Position numbers and translations under genes: made by a program
The notes under the pieces: generated by a model
Told to the model about the DNA's origin: nothing
The model's input: only the letters and a program-made list of their open reading frames with translations
Database searches by the model: none
In this document: positions 11,241 to 21,740 of the stretch, one piece after another
Layout: each line of letters starts with the position of its first letter
Numbering within the stretch: the stretch's first letter is position 1
Source of the DNA: Plotosus lineatus
Taxonomy: Eukaryota > Chordata > Actinopteri > Siluriformes > Plotosidae
Direction: 5' to 3'
Length of the DNA stretch: 64,000 nt
Assembly (NCBI GenBank): GCA_024760905.1
Contig: CM045733.1
Span: forward strand, 21,700,501-21,764,500

Positions 11241-12478
11241 TTCTTCTTCTTTTCCTTTCGGCTGTTCCCTTCAGGGGTCGCCACAGCAAATGATCTGCCT
11301 CCATCTCTCCCTATCCTCTGCATCTTCTACTCTTACTCCAACGACCTTCATGTCCGCCTTCACTGCATCCATAAATCTTCTCTTTGGTCTTCCTCTGGGC
11401 CTTTTGCCTGGTAGTTCCAACCTCAGCATCCTACGACCAATATACTCACTATCCCTCCTCTGTACATGTCCAAACCATCTCAATCTCGCCTCTCTGACTT
11501 TGTCTCCAAAACATCTAACATGTGCTGTCCCTCTGATGTACTCATTTCTGATCCTATCCATCCTCGTTACTCCCAAAGAGAACCTCAACATTTTCATCTC
11601 TGCTACCTCCAACTCTGACTCCTGTCTTTTCCCCAGGGCCACTGTCTCTAAACCATACAACATTGCTGGCCTCATCACCGTCTTGTACACTTTTCCCTTC
11701 ATTCTTGCCGATACTCTCCTATCACACATCACACCGGACACTTTTCTCCATCCATTCCAACCTGCCTGCACGCCCTTCTTCACCTCTTTTCCACACTCTC
11801 CATTGCTCTGGATTGTTGAGCCTAAGTACTTAAAATCCTCCACCTTCTTTATCTCTGCCCCTGTAACCTCAAAGTTCCTCTTGGGTCCTTGTCGTTCACA
11901 CACATGTATTCTGTCTTACTAAGACTAACCTTCAATCCCCTCCTTTCCAGGGCATACCTCCACCTCTCTAGATTTTCCTCTACTTGGTCTCTGCTCTCAC
12001 TACAGATCACAATGTCATCTGCAAACATCATAGTCCATGGAGATTCTTGTCTAACCTCATCTGTTAGCCTGTCCATCACCATAGCAAACAAGAAGGGGCT
12101 GAGAGCTGACCCTTGATGTAGTCCCACCTCCACCTTGAACTCTTCTGTCACACCGACAGCACACCTCACCACTGTCTTACATCTATCATACATGTCCTGC
12201 ACCACTCTAACATACTTCTCTGTCACTCCAGACTTCCTCATACAATACCACAGTTCTTCTCTCGGCACCCTGTCATATGCTTTCTCCAGATCCACAAAGG
12301 CACAATGCAGCTCCTTCTGACCTTCTCTGTACTTCTCTATTAACATCCTCAAAGCAAACACTGCATCTGTGGTGCTCTTTCTTGGCATGAAACCAAACTG
12401 TTGTTCACAAATGCTGACCTCTGCCCTTAGTCTTGCTTCCACTATTCTTTCCCATAGCTTCATTGTATGGCTCATCAA
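11241..12478 (-). mobile_element. RTE LINE copy nested in the CR1/L2-type LINE
   Basis: A 5'-truncated RTE element on the minus strand. It carries the RT from the LMSHTMKLWERIVEARL motif onward, including VDLEKAYDRVPRE, LHQGSALSP and the catalytic FADD (near 12030), and the C-terminal RPRGRPKRRFMD and C-GDP-stop end near 11271. The tail abuts 11241. A perfect 13-bp target duplication CTCTCTTATGGAC flanks it at 11228-11240 and 12479-12491. One frameshift near 11890 splits the ORF. This is the only copy here that keeps the unmutated FADD segment in frame. Confidence 0.92.
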
Positions 12479-12764
12479 CTCTCTTATGGACAAGAATGTT
12501 AAATATCTATCATACACGTTTGAGATACCGGTATAATCAACTAAATTATGATCTTTTTAGAATAAGTCTTAAATCCAACCCAGACTGTAAATGTGGTAAT
12601 GCTTGTGAAAACTCTTATCATTACTATATTCAGTGTCCATTATTTAAAGAACAAAGATGTACATTAATTAGAAATGTGCAAGAAATTGTTGCAAATAAAA
12701 TATCTATAGATTTAAAATTATTATTAAATGAAAACAATGAAGGTTTATCTGTCATTGAAAAAAT

Positions 12765-14291
12765 TGCTGTGCAAATGTTTTTGTCCCCTGACCAATATCT
12801 GACATTTTTTGCATGCTTGTCACTGTCATCCATTTCAGATCAAGTAAACCTAAATATTATAGAAACATGAAACACAAAATGCAGTTTTCAGATCCTATTG
12901 CATTTATTCAGTGGGGGGTGTGGAAATATCTGAACCGACAAGGGCCCGTCCGAATAAATAATTTCCTTCTAAACCTAATAGCTGGTTGAACCTCCTTCTT
13001 CAGCAATAACTGCAGTCACGCACTTGTGATAAGAGGCGATGAGTCTTTTATATCGCTGTGATGGAATTTTTGGCCAAATCGTCTCTGCAGAGTTGTTTAA
13101 GATCAACCAGATTGGATGGTTTTCAGGCATAAACAGCCTTTTTAAGGTCATGCCACAGCATTTCAATAGGGTTCAGGTCGAGACTTTGACTAGGCCACTC
13201 CAAAACTCTCATTTTGTTCTTTTTTAACAATTCAGAAGTGGACTTGCTGATGTGCTTTGGTTCATTGTCTTGCTGCAGAACCCAGGTGCGCTTCAGCTTG
13301 AGGTCTCAAACTGATGGACAAACATCCTTCGCCAGGATTTCTTGAAAGTGAGCAGAATTCATGGTTTCATCAATCGTGATAAGTCACCCAGTTCCTGAAG
13401 CAGCAAAGCAGGTGCAGATCATCACACTTCCACCACCATTTTTCACTATTGGCAGAATGTTCTTTTTATCAAATGCGGTGTTCCTTTTGCACTAGATGTA
13501 ACGGGATACATTTCTCCCAAAATGTTCAACTTTAGTTTCATCAGTCCAGAGGACATTTTCCCAAAAGCTTTGGGGATGATCAAGATAATTATATATATAA
13601 TATATATATATATATAAAATCTGATGCTGGAGTTATGGACATTGACATTAACCAAGGCAGGTGAGGCTTGTCGATTTTTAGAAGTGTTTTTTGTATTCTT
13701 TATGACTTCTCCGGTTAGTCTGTGTCGTGCTCTTGGGTCATTCTGGTAGGTCGGCCATTGATGTGACGGATCACCACTGTTCCATGCCTTCTCCATTTAT
13801 GGATAATGGCTCTGACAGTAGTCCGCTGGAGTCACAAAGACTTACCAATGACTTTGTGTCCTTTCCCAGACTGAGACATCTCTATAATCTTCCTTCTTCT
13901 TTGCTCTTGAAGCTCACTGGATCACGGCATGATGATGTGTGTTCAGTACGGCCTACCACACCTTGTCAGAAAGGTTTTATGTTAGGGATCTCCTGATCGG
14001 AATTGGATGTGGCCATTAAATTGAACTCAGTTTCCCCAATAATAGGATTAATCACAATAACCTCACCTTTTAACAAGTGGGCAATTACGTTTTCACAGAT
14101 GTTCAAGTAGGTTTAGATAGGATTTTTCTCTTGACAAATAAAATCACAACTGGAAAAATGAATTGTTTGAATACTTGGGTTATCATTGTGTTATATTTAA
14201 ATTTATTTGATGATCTGAGAAGTTAAGTGTGACAAAGGTGCAAAAAAGTAAAAAAAAATCAGTAAGGGACAAAAACTTTGGCACAGCACTG
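12765..14291 (-). mobile_element. Tc1 transposon, copy T1
   Basis: A decayed Tc1/mariner element coded on the minus strand. The right terminal repeat ends ..TTTGGCACAGCACTG at 14291; the left end begins TGCTGTGCAAATG at 12765 and lacks its first four bases. Transposase pieces include GKGTPHLIK and GEMYPVTS (about 13460-13530) and MEKAWNSGDPSHQWPTYQND near 13790. The catalytic triad is not continuous in any frame. The left edge touches LINE sequence, while the right edge joins the composite repeat at the same place as in T2 and T3. The left side is therefore a later junction, not the original insertion. A short AT run lies at 13588-13616. Confidence 0.85.
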
Positions 14292-15344
14292 GAGATCACC
14301 ATGTTTTGAAAATGCGGGAAGCACTGTTCAGTTGTAAATGGCTGTCTGATGACACTTCTTTCATAAACTAACTAGCCCTTCAAGTCTGTGTGTGTGGGTG
14401 GCGTAGCCACTGGTTTCATGAGCTGGTTTAAGGCTCCAGTTTATTTGAGGGTGGGTTCAAAAGTTCAAAATAACATGCAGACTCCACACTGAAACGCTCG
14501 AGCTGGAAATCGAATAAATGACCCACTTCCTGTGAGTTGGACTTGCTGACCACCACATAGTCTATATATTGATACTAAATATATTTCTTGGCTCATGGAT
14601 GGTACTTGTCGGTCTCAAAAGAAATTAAAGTAAATTAAATAAGTTCAAAGAAATTAAATAATTTCCACACACATGTTCAATTTATTTATCTCATTTCTTT
14701 CTCTAAAACCCTCCAATAGATTTGTTCACAAAAATATGGAACAAAATATACCAATGTGTAATATTGAAAAAGTAATAAGTATGTATGTATGTAATAGTGA
14801 AAGTACTGAATATACACCGAATGTACAAAAACTTAGATGTCCCGAGATGACAAACACGTTTCCTCAAGAAATTATTTGAAATCAAAAGGAAGGGAAAAAA
14901 AAACTCTTGGATGGAAAACTCCATCAATATTAATTAGCAAAGTAAACTTTTGAAGTTAAGAACCTCAATGGAGATCCCGGAGATTGACTTAGAGACCTCA
15001 TAGATGCAAAGCATGCACTCTACCACTGAGCTGCATCCTTTCAGTAAGAAACTGCTGCCATTTGGTTTCAGTTTCGAGACTTCTGCACATCGACATGGCT
15101 GCTCTCAGTGTCGATTTCTCTTTCGCTCTAGATTCACTGCCTATATAAGGCCCCAGGTTCAATCTGCACTGTCTCTGTTTTGGCATTTCACTTTGAAAGA
15201 CTGCATTGTCAGAGAAGATTGTCAAAATAATTATTCATAAGAAGAAAAAAAAATCACCTTTCCCTCAGATTTCAGATAATTTCCAGAGGAGTCATGTCGT
15301 CGAAATGTAATTAATACCTAATTTAAATTTTAATTAAAATATTC
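14292..15344. repeat. Composite tRNA-array repeat, locus 2a
   Basis: It begins with the block GCACTGTTCAGTTG..GGCTGTCTGATGACAC (about 14326-14360) and the Leu-like unit around 14398-14460 (GCTGGTTTAAGGCTCCAG). Then come a piece of a common fish dispersed repeat (about 14470-14560), ATTATTTGAAATC text, a minus Ala-like unit (14969-15040) and a half-conserved plus unit (about 15126-15190). It is interrupted at about 15345 by an AT-rich insertion and resumes at 16323. Confidence 0.75.
14969..15040 (-). pseudogene. tRNA-Ala-like pseudogene
   Basis: A 72-nt unit on minus. The D arm and anticodon arm (TTTGCAT loop, anticodon TGC) are kept, while the T loop block is degraded. It is positionally equivalent to 5801-5872 and to the unit near 40760. 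Confidence 0.65.
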
Positions 15345-15525
15345 AGGATTCAGGATTTTTAATAGCCATTTGTTCTTTTACACACATCGGAATTCTTCTG
15401 CCGTTGATCAAAGAGTCAAGTTACAAACAGAAAAGAAGTCTCAAATCAACAACACACAAACTGCTATAAAAAAATACATAAGAATTCTACATTTAAAAGG
15501 ACCTTACACAGACCTAGTAAACAAC

Positions 15526-15563
<38 letters not shown>

Positions 15564-15779
15564 AATAAATCAGTAGATAACAGCAATAAATGAAATTGCA
15601 CTATATTATATTATATTATATTATATTATATTATATTGTATTGTATTATATTATGTTATAATTATACTAGTATTTATATTGCATTATGCCCATTGTTTTG
15701 TTTGGGGAAAAAAAATCATAGTTCTCTGGGTAAACAAAATGGCCACAACTTCAAAGTTAGATTTTTCACATTCTCAGAG
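15345..15779. other. AT-rich insertion with microsatellites
   Basis: It contains an (AAT)n then (AAAT)n run at 15526-15570 and a (TATAT)-type run at 15602-15655. No reading frame or known element is recognisable. It lies between two halves of the composite repeat. Confidence 0.5.
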
Positions 15780-16322
15780 CAAGGGTTCAAGATAATGTAC
15801 AGTGGGTATGCCAGGTTTATTTAACAAGGACCAACATTTTTCTGCCTGGGCCTGTTGCTATCTGGTGTACTCCAGTCCTCCCTGAACACCCTGTACCCAT
15901 CTCGGCAGATGTACTCTCTTTGAGCTATGTTTCACAGAAACACAACCTGGAGGTGAGCAGTCCTGTAGATCCCTCTGCGCTGCAATCCGAGCCTGAAGCT
16001 CATCCATCTTTTTTTGCACAGACAAAATATTTTCAAGCAGTTGTCGTTCAGCCCCTCCTCACCTGCCATGTCTCCCCCTGGGCTTATTGTTGTCCAGGGT
16101 GTGGTCAGCATTGAGTGGCGGTAGCAGGATTGGAGTTGAGCGTGCTCAGTTCTAAATTTCCAAAAGGACTGCATTCTCATAGCTGCAGTAGGGTCGCCCA
16201 GTCATAGACGAGTATAGTGCAAAAAACAAGCAAACAAAAACAACAGGCAAAATTAATGAAAACAAAGAAACAATTTGACTCAAAAAACTCCGGGATGTCG
16301 CCCCCTTGGGAGTGCCATCTCA
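15780..16322 (-). mobile_element. Unclassified dispersed element U1
   Basis: On the minus strand this matches the plus-strand element at 34214-34940: the text around GGACTGC..TCTCATAGCTG, CAGTGTAGAGGGATCTA-like blocks, and an end with AATAAACCTGG. It has a possible coding part (PGGD.A..GL, DEL.ARIA-like) that resembles the fragmentary gag-like ends of fish retroelements, but I cannot name the family. Two copies in one window support a real repeat. Confidence 0.5.
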
Positions 16323-16390
16323 GAATTTTAATATTTTAATTCATACCATGTTTTTATTAACATTTACAAGTCCCTTTGGCTTTTGCAGGC

Positions 16391-16462
16391 GGGGCTGTAG
16401 CTCAGTGGTAGAGCGCATGCTTTGCATGTATGAGGTCCTGGGTTCAATCCCCAGCAGCTCCA
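16391..16462 (+). tRNA. tRNA-Ala (TGC), intact fold
   Basis: All 72 positions fit a cloverleaf: acceptor GGGGCTG/CAGCTCC fully paired with one G-T, D stem GCTC/GAGC, anticodon stem CATGC/GTATG with loop TTTGCAT (anticodon TGC), T stem CTGGG/CCCAG, discriminator A. The A box (TAGCTCAGTGGTAG) and B box (GGTTCAATCCC) support pol III transcription. A TTTT run at 16488-16491 may terminate it. It is the best-paired Ala unit in the window. Whether it is expressed, or is a young SINE-like copy, cannot be told from sequence. Confidence 0.8.
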
Positions 16463-16636
16463 TGTAACTTGAAGGATGTTCTTTCAATTTTGGAGGGAAA
16501 CCACCCTTCCTTCAACATATTTTTGAGGAATTATATCGTGTAATGTTTCAATTAAACTGTTAGAATTTTCATTTAAATAGTTAAGTTAATATTTTGTTTT
16601 TAGCAACATTGATATAATCCAGTTAAACAAGCATGT

Positions 16637-16708
16637 GTGGCTGTACCTTGGTGGAAGAGTGTGTACTTTGCATGTGTGTGCCCCTTGGTTCAATCCTAGG
16701 TATCTCCA
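16637..16708 (+). pseudogene. tRNA-Ala-like pseudogene
   Basis: A degenerate 72-nt unit with loop TTTGCAT and a GGTTCAATCC block. D-arm pairing is lost and the T stem is weakened. It is equivalent to 41474-41545 and to the unit near 58965. Confidence 0.6.
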
Positions 16709-16880
16709 TTTTCTCTGCTTGAGGTCTTTCATTTCAAAAGAAAACTGCCGAACGATCTTGACAAAGTTGTGAGAAGTAGAGAAGTTTGGACCATGTTTTG
16801 GATTTCAAATCATTTCTATATGAAAAGTATTGTTTATTGTTGACAAGTCCTAAGTTAAAGTATAACTATATATAAACCAT

Positions 16881-16999
16881 CTTCTTCTTTTCCTTTCAGC
16901 TTTTTCACTTTCTCGGGAGTCGCCACAGCGAATCTTCTGACTCGCACATTTGATTTGGCATGGGTTTTTACGTCAGATGCCGTTCCTGTCACAACCCTT
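16881..16999 (-). mobile_element. SINE 3' fragment with 8-bp target duplication
   Basis: Minus-strand copy of the RTE-tailed SINE 3' half (GGCGACTCCCGAG block and AAAGG tail). It is flanked by TAAACCAT at 16873-16880 and 17000-17007. It lies in the spacer downstream of the tRNA-Ala. Confidence 0.85.
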
Positions 17000-17118
17000 T
17001 AAACCATATATGATTTAAATTCAATGGACATCCTAAAACTGATGTCATCTCTTTATCAACATTGACATGTTCCAGTCAATCAGGCAGGTGGGAATGAAGC
17101 TTTGGTCAATTGTATGCT

Positions 17119-17622
17119 TTCCTGCTCAATTGGCCTGCCAACTCTCCTGACCTGAAACCCATAGAGAATATTGTGGGATATTGTGGGATGTTGTGAAGAG
17201 AAAGTTGAGAGACATCAGACCCAACACTGTGAATGAGCTTAAGTCTGCTATCGAAGCATCCTGGGCCTCCATAACACCTCAGCAGTGCCAAGGGCTGATT
17301 ACCTCCATGTCCACGCTGCATTGAAGCAGTCATTTCTGCAAAAGGATTCCCGACCAAGTATTGAGTGCATAACTGAACATAATTATCTGAAGGTTGACTT
17401 TTTTTGTATTAAACACACTTTTTTTATTGGTCGAATGAAATATGCTAATTTTTTGAGATAGGGATTTTTGGTTTTCCAAAATTATCAATATTAAAACAAT
17501 AAAAGGCTTGAACTACTTCAGTTGTGTGTAATGAATCTAAAATATATGAAAGTTTAATGTTTATCAGTACATTACAGAAAATAATAAACTTTATCACAAT
17601 ATGCTAATTTTTTTAGAAGGAC
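17119..17622 (+). mobile_element. Tc1 transposon 3' end (second family)
   Basis: The plus strand encodes the transposase C-terminus with NWPANSPDLKPIEN (about 17125-17166); the Glu in PIEN is the third catalytic residue of the DDE triad. The 3' region ends with ATATGCTAATTTTTTTAGAAGGAC (to 17622), the terminal repeat of a Tc1 family widespread in fish and also known in lampreys. The frame breaks just after the Glu, and the 5' two thirds are missing. Confidence 0.8.
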
Positions 17623-17623
17623 G

Positions 17624-18106
17624 AGTATGTCCTTCTGTGTTCCTGTCCTGAATACCAAAACTGCCCATCACTCCCTCGTCCCCCCTGTTGCCTGCACCAA
17701 ATTGTCCATTAAAGTCTGCACCAATGAACAGTCTTTCACCTCAGAGGAACTCTGCATCACTTCATCTAACTCACTCCAGAATCTCTCTTTCTTTTTCTTG
17801 CTCACATCCTGCCTGTGGGGCAAAAGCACTAACAACATTGAACAGCACACCTTAAATTTCCAACTTGAGACTCATCACTCTGTCTGACACTCTTTTCACT
17901 TCTAGAAATTCCTGACAAACCCCTCCTTCATAATGACCCCTACTCCATTTCTCTTCCCATCCACAGCATGATAAAACAGCTTAAACCCTGCTCCTAAGCT
18001 TCTAGCCTTGCTACCTTTCCACCTGGTCTCCTGAACACACAGTATGTCCATCTTCCTCCTCGTCATCATGTCAGCCAGCTCTCTAGCTTTTCCTGTCATA
18101 GTTATC
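17624..18106 (-). mobile_element. RTE LINE fragment: endonuclease part
   Basis: A minus-strand piece covering the APE endonuclease: RELADMM, LCVQETRWKGSK with the Glu motif, GKRNGVGVI, and the region around the GADF block in decayed form. Both ends are internal to the RTE, so it is a broken segment rather than a simple 5'-truncated insertion. It directly abuts the terminal repeat of the Tc1 fragment. Confidence 0.85.
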
Positions 18107-19214
18107 AATATATTCCACACAAGTATCGCTCTCAGGTTCAGAAATCAATCATCTCAGGCATGTACGTTAGTTTTATTTATCCAAATAGGCCTATCGCAGC
18201 CATTATCTATTTCTTCATAACTTTTGACGTACAAAACATACGCTAGGGGGGAGGGGGTAAGATGTCTGTGTACGCTTTTTAATATTATAAAAATGTCGAT
18301 GAACAATAATACAAGGGCTCGTGAATATGTTTTTTTTTTTTTTTGTGCGTGTATGTTTCAAACTCTCAATGCACGATTCGCCAATCACCTGCGGTGTTGC
18401 ATATCTGCAAAGTCTGCAATGAATACTACCCAACCTGGTATCAGCTGCTGAAACATCAGAAGGCAGCTGATCAAGGGCATAGGGTGGGGGGGTGCACAGG
18501 GTTCACGTGCAACACACACACACACACACACACACACACAGCAGGAGTTGATTTCCGCTGGACAAGAAATTATGTGTATTCACAATCTTATAAATAAACT
18601 TAATGACTGTTATTGAAGAGAAAGTCAGAGATAAGTCTAGAGTCTATAAGTCTATAAGACTAGAGTCAGGAAGTAAACCGAAAATTAATGTGTAATGGGC
18701 ACTGCGCATGTGCACGCCTGAGCTGACCAATCAACAAACATAATATTATCAGTAATTAATAATAGCTGAACACTGTCAATCAAACAAAGTGCCAGTGTGA
18801 GAGCACAGTTTGTTAGTCCTGTCTCCGGCTCCTGCACATGTGTTAGAACACAAACATTGACGCACAGAGAATGAATGGCTAAAATAATCATAAGCCATCC
18901 AGCCTGTATCTGCAGCCTAATGGTCAGTACTTTTATAAAATAAATTTTAATAACATATATAAAAATATAATAAATAAAAATAATAAAATATATAAAAAAT
19001 AGTATGTCTTTGTGCTGTAAATATGTATGAAGATTTGTTTGTCCCTTTGAATAGATAAATAACTTTAGCTCAATTTGTAAATGTATTTAGCAGATGTATA
19101 TTTGAGAATGTTTTTGGTTGAACTATAATATGAATAATATTTATAAGAATCCACCCCCACTGATGCGGCATCATGAATGCAGCGTTAGCCATAAATGCCA
19201 TCTTGCAAGTTAAT
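18107..19214. other. Unassigned region with (CA)n
   Basis: No gene is recognised. It holds a poly-T run near 18330-18343, a (CA)15 microsatellite at 18511-18540 and a short CxxC..H peptide (about 18400-18480) that resembles a single C2H2-like finger. Much of 18900-19140 is AT-rich. Confidence 0.4.
18511..18540. repeat. (CA)n microsatellite
   Basis: Fifteen uninterrupted CA units. Confidence 0.95.
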
Positions 19215-19395
19215 CACACTGTTCAAAATTTAACGGCTGTCCTTAGGTGTGTTAACTTTAACATCAAGTTAACACTTGGTTAAAGTTAACCGGGTTTTGA
19301 ACAACAAGATAACGGCAGCGTTAAATTTAATGGTCGGTTAACTCTACTTAACCAGTGGTTAAAAAAATAACCGTGTTTTGAACAACCGGCCTCTG
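19215..19395. mobile_element. MITE-like palindromic element
   Basis: The left side reads GTTCAAAATTTAACGG and the right side AACCGTGTTTTGAACAACCGG, so the ends are imperfect inverted repeats of each other (CCGTTAAATTTTGAAC versus CCGTGTTTTGAAC). Inside are repeated GTTAAC and GGTTAA palindromes. The pattern fits a small non-autonomous DNA element; no transposase is present. Confidence 0.5.
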
Positions 19396-19677
19396 GTTTT
19401 CTTTCAAAGCCTATGCATGTAACAAGAATCAAGCTCTTGTCATGTAAATGAGGGGTACAACTCCTTTATTGACTCTTAAAAAAAGAGTTCTATGCTACAG
19501 AGGCCAATGTGCCGTCCGACTCCAAAAAAGAGTCTGTAGCTTGTGGGGTAAAAACCTCATTTCATTCCTTTGAGAGTAGTTCAAATGAGGCTATGTCATC
19601 TTATGACAAACAGAAGTCTGTTTCTGCTTGGCAAAATTCCTTTGAGACTCCTATGAGGATTGTGATAAGGATGTATT
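19396..19677. other. Unassigned flank of the Gypsy LTR
   Basis: No gene or repeat recognised. It holds the immediate downstream flank of the minus-strand LTR. Confidence 0.3.
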
Positions 19678-19772
19678 TGTGACGGCGGGAGCATATGAGT
19701 TGGACCCAAAGATACAGTAGACCATGTACAAAGATTCAACAAGTTTATTTTAGCACAGGGGAAACCAAAGTA

Positions 19773-20428
19773 CAGTCAGCCCTCTACTTACGAACCATTC
19801 TGGGTACAAAAAGTCCAGATTACAAAAAACATTTTCCTAACCCTAAGTTTTTGTCCTCTGTATACGAAACAACCTCCTCTAACGAAAAGCGCCAAACGCA
19901 CTATTCAAAAATTCAAAAGCACCAATCAAAATTTCACACGATGCGCGAGTTGCTCTCTCCCAACATCCTCCCATTGGCCAGGAGGGAGCTCAACTGTACC
20001 AATACTTCCTGTACCCATACTTACTGTTTGTCACACGTGGGGATTTGAACAGGACTGTTGGCTTGTTTCGAGATCATTGCAGTGTTATGTTGTTATCGCT
20101 GAAACACCTCTACAATCGGGATGATAATGAAGCAGAAGGAGACCTTAAACTGGAAACACAGTGATGGAGGTGATTATTTTGGAACGATATTGAAGCAGAT
20201 GGAGGCATGAAAGTGCTCCATGGGACAAGATCTCGCAAGAAAGCAAGTTAATGTTGAATCAGGACCACTGATCTTTCAAACAGGTACTGTAATTCCGCTT
20301 TAAATACAACATCCTGTCCATTTAAACATTTAAATAGAATTGGTCCGTCGGCTGCGCATTGTGTGGGCGGTGCCCGCATTCGGCACAACACACCAGAGAG
20401 ACAGAGTATTGCGAGTGCACGCATGCGC

Positions 20429-20465
<37 letters not shown>

Positions 20466-21088
20466 AGAGAGAGACTGCATACAGAGTCAGGCAGAGATGA
20501 AAGGAGGCATTCTTTACTCTCTTTCGAGAGAGCACATTGCAGCTTATTTTTCATTTTTTAAGTTGTTTAAGTCAATAAATGTTATGTGGCGCGCTCCCCC
20601 GAATGTGAGCAAAACCCAGCTCATCCGCACCTCCAATCTGTCAAGCAGGGAGTGCGCTTTGAATCCCCCATTTTAAAATGCTCCGGCGTCCTGCGTGTGG
20701 GCAGAGCACGCATTCAGCGGAGTGCACCGTGTGTGTGTGTGAGAGTGAGAGAGAGAGAGAGAGAGATAGTGTTGTGTGTGTATGTGCGTTAATGAAAAAT
20801 GTTTAATAATGGTTTAATTAATAAATATGTTCATAAAATGGTTTAATATGTTAATAAAATGTTTAAATGGTTTAATAAATAATTTTCTTTTACTTTTAAC
20901 TTATATTCCATACATATTTCATACAAAATTGGTGTACTTTAATAATTTTAAAAGGGTTTATGGGGTAGTCTTGGCAGCCTTGGAACGAATCACGCGTTTT
21001 ACAAGTAAAATGCGTCTCTACTTCTGAAAACTCCAGGCTACGAAAAAGGCTCTGGAACGAATTACTTTCGTAAGTAGAGGGCTGACTG
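19773..21088. mobile_element. Non-autonomous Tigger-like element X with perfect TIRs
   Basis: The ends are perfect 22-bp inverted repeats (CAGTCAGCCCTCTACTTACG.. at 19773-19794 and its complement at 21067-21088). They are flanked by TA at 19771-19772 and 21089-21090, the hallmark target of Tc1/mariner/pogo transposons. At 1316 bp it carries no transposase frame. Two (GT)n(GA)n microsatellites lie inside at 20429-20476 and 20729-20768. The exact TIRs suggest a young insertion, nested in the Gypsy LTR. Confidence 0.92.
20429..20476. repeat. (GT)n(GA)n microsatellite
   Basis: Compound repeat inside element X. A second similar one at 20729-20768 is embedded in related sequence, so an internal duplication is possible. 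Confidence 0.9.
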
Positions 21089-21316
21089 TAACTAGAAACA
21101 ATACTGAAATGGAACTGGTCGAGCACAAGGCAGGACACCAGGAGTCAGAGAGATCACAGGGAAACAGAATCACATGGAAGGACAATCTTCTGATGCTGGA
21201 GGGGAGCGTGCCGCTCCTATTTATAGCTGGCTGATTGCTGAGTGAATACAGGTGCGCTCTCTGGATTGCACCTACAAGTAACAGCCACTACCCTTGCCAG
21301 CGCCTGGAGTGAATGC

Positions 21317-21341
21317 AGAGAGAGAGAGAGAGAGAGAGAGT
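21317..21341. repeat. (GA)n microsatellite
   Basis: A run of about 12 GA units in the Gypsy LTR. Confidence 0.95.
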
Positions 21342-21740
21342 TAATGCAGCCAGCAAGCACAGACCATAACACTACCCCCACCCCCCACTCCTTCCCAAGG
21401 GGAACCACCTGGCACTCGACCAGGTTTGTTCAGGAACTGACCATAGAACTCTGTTAACAAGTCCGGGTCCAGGATTATGAAGCGAGGAATCCAGGAGCAT
21501 TTTTCGGGGCCATACCCCTCCCAGTCCACCAGGTACTGAAAGCCTCGACCCTGTCTGTGTACATCGAGGATGCGATTTACTGTGTATGCAGGATGTCCAT
21601 CAATCAGCCGGGGAGGAGGGGGTAGGGGGTTGGTGGAGGGGACTTTCCACCACGTGCTTGATCAAAGATACATGGAACACTGGGTGTACTTTGAGTGATA
21701 ATGGGAGCCTGAGGTCAAACTACAGGAGACTCCCAGGGTG

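Larger units (their letters stand above)
6758..12764 (+). mobile_element. CR1/L2-superfamily LINE with two ORFs, nested RTE, 3' end lost
   Basis: A long non-LTR retrotransposon with ORF1 (about 6758-7705), an AT-rich linker and ORF2 (8275-12764). ORF2 has an APE endonuclease, a reverse transcriptase with YADD, and the C-terminal CxC..H..C knuckle (12580-12640) typical of CR1/L2 relatives. An RTE copy splits ORF2 at 11241-12478. The 3' end is replaced by the left edge of a Tc1 element at 12765. Stops and frameshifts show that it is inactive. Base composition is AT-rich compared with the RTE. Exact clade (L2, Daphne, Crack) cannot be settled by eye. Confidence 0.85.
8275..12764 (+). pseudogene. 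LINE ORF2: 2A-like leader, APE endonuclease, reverse transcriptase
   Basis: ORF2 would nick the target DNA and copy LINE RNA into it. The first residues are hydrophobic and end in a 2A-like motif (8374-8394). The endonuclease follows: LNTRSIRNK (8434-8460), a KETHL motif (8521-8535) and FGGGVMIY (8608-8635). The RT carries YRPIALIS (about 9940-9965), the first Asp motif in SKAFDRVWH (about 10165-10191), the AGVPQ.SVLGP motif (10321-10353) and YADD at 10403-10414. A frameshift lies just before YADD, and others lie near 8700, 9130 and 10100. After the nested RTE, the C-terminal Cys/His knuckle is at about 12580-12640. The last residues before 12870 are Tc1 sequence, not LINE. Confidence 0.85.
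16323..17118. repeat. Composite tRNA-array repeat, locus 2b
   Basis: It contains an intact-looking tRNA-Ala (16391-16462), a degenerate Ala-like unit (16637-16708) and a third remnant near 17090-17118, plus their spacers. At 16859-16880 it shows the empty target of the DNA element that occupies the paralogous site at 41710. An RTE-type SINE tail is inserted at 16881-16999, and a Tc1 fragment cuts the unit at 17119. Confidence 0.8.
19678..21371 (-). mobile_element. Gypsy 3' LTR split by a DNA transposon
   Basis: The LTR reads TGTTATGG..CGTCACA on minus (TG..CA ends at 21371 and 19678). Removing the inserted element at 19773-21088 leaves about 380 bp. A (GA)n run sits at 21317-21341. No second LTR is present to test the 5-bp duplication. 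Confidence 0.8.
19678..21740 (-). mobile_element. Ty3/Gypsy retrotransposon 3' end (chromodomain, PPT, LTR)
   Basis: On the minus strand the integrase C-terminus reads LRLPLSLKVHPVFHVS (about 21715-21668), then a chromodomain with [27 protein letters not shown] (about 21575-21492). Chromodomains steer integration to marked chromatin in this Gypsy group. The frame runs on to PGRVPGG. It is followed by a purine-rich tract (GGGGGGTGGGGGTAG, 21372-21386 on minus) that would prime plus-strand synthesis, then the LTR. All upstream pol is missing. An in-frame stop lies near 21655. Confidence 0.85.

Noticed and set aside
12433..12870. Open frame of 145 codons as a single gene
   Set aside because: It is chimeric: antisense of the RTE start, then the LINE ORF2 C-terminus, then the Tc1 terminal repeat.
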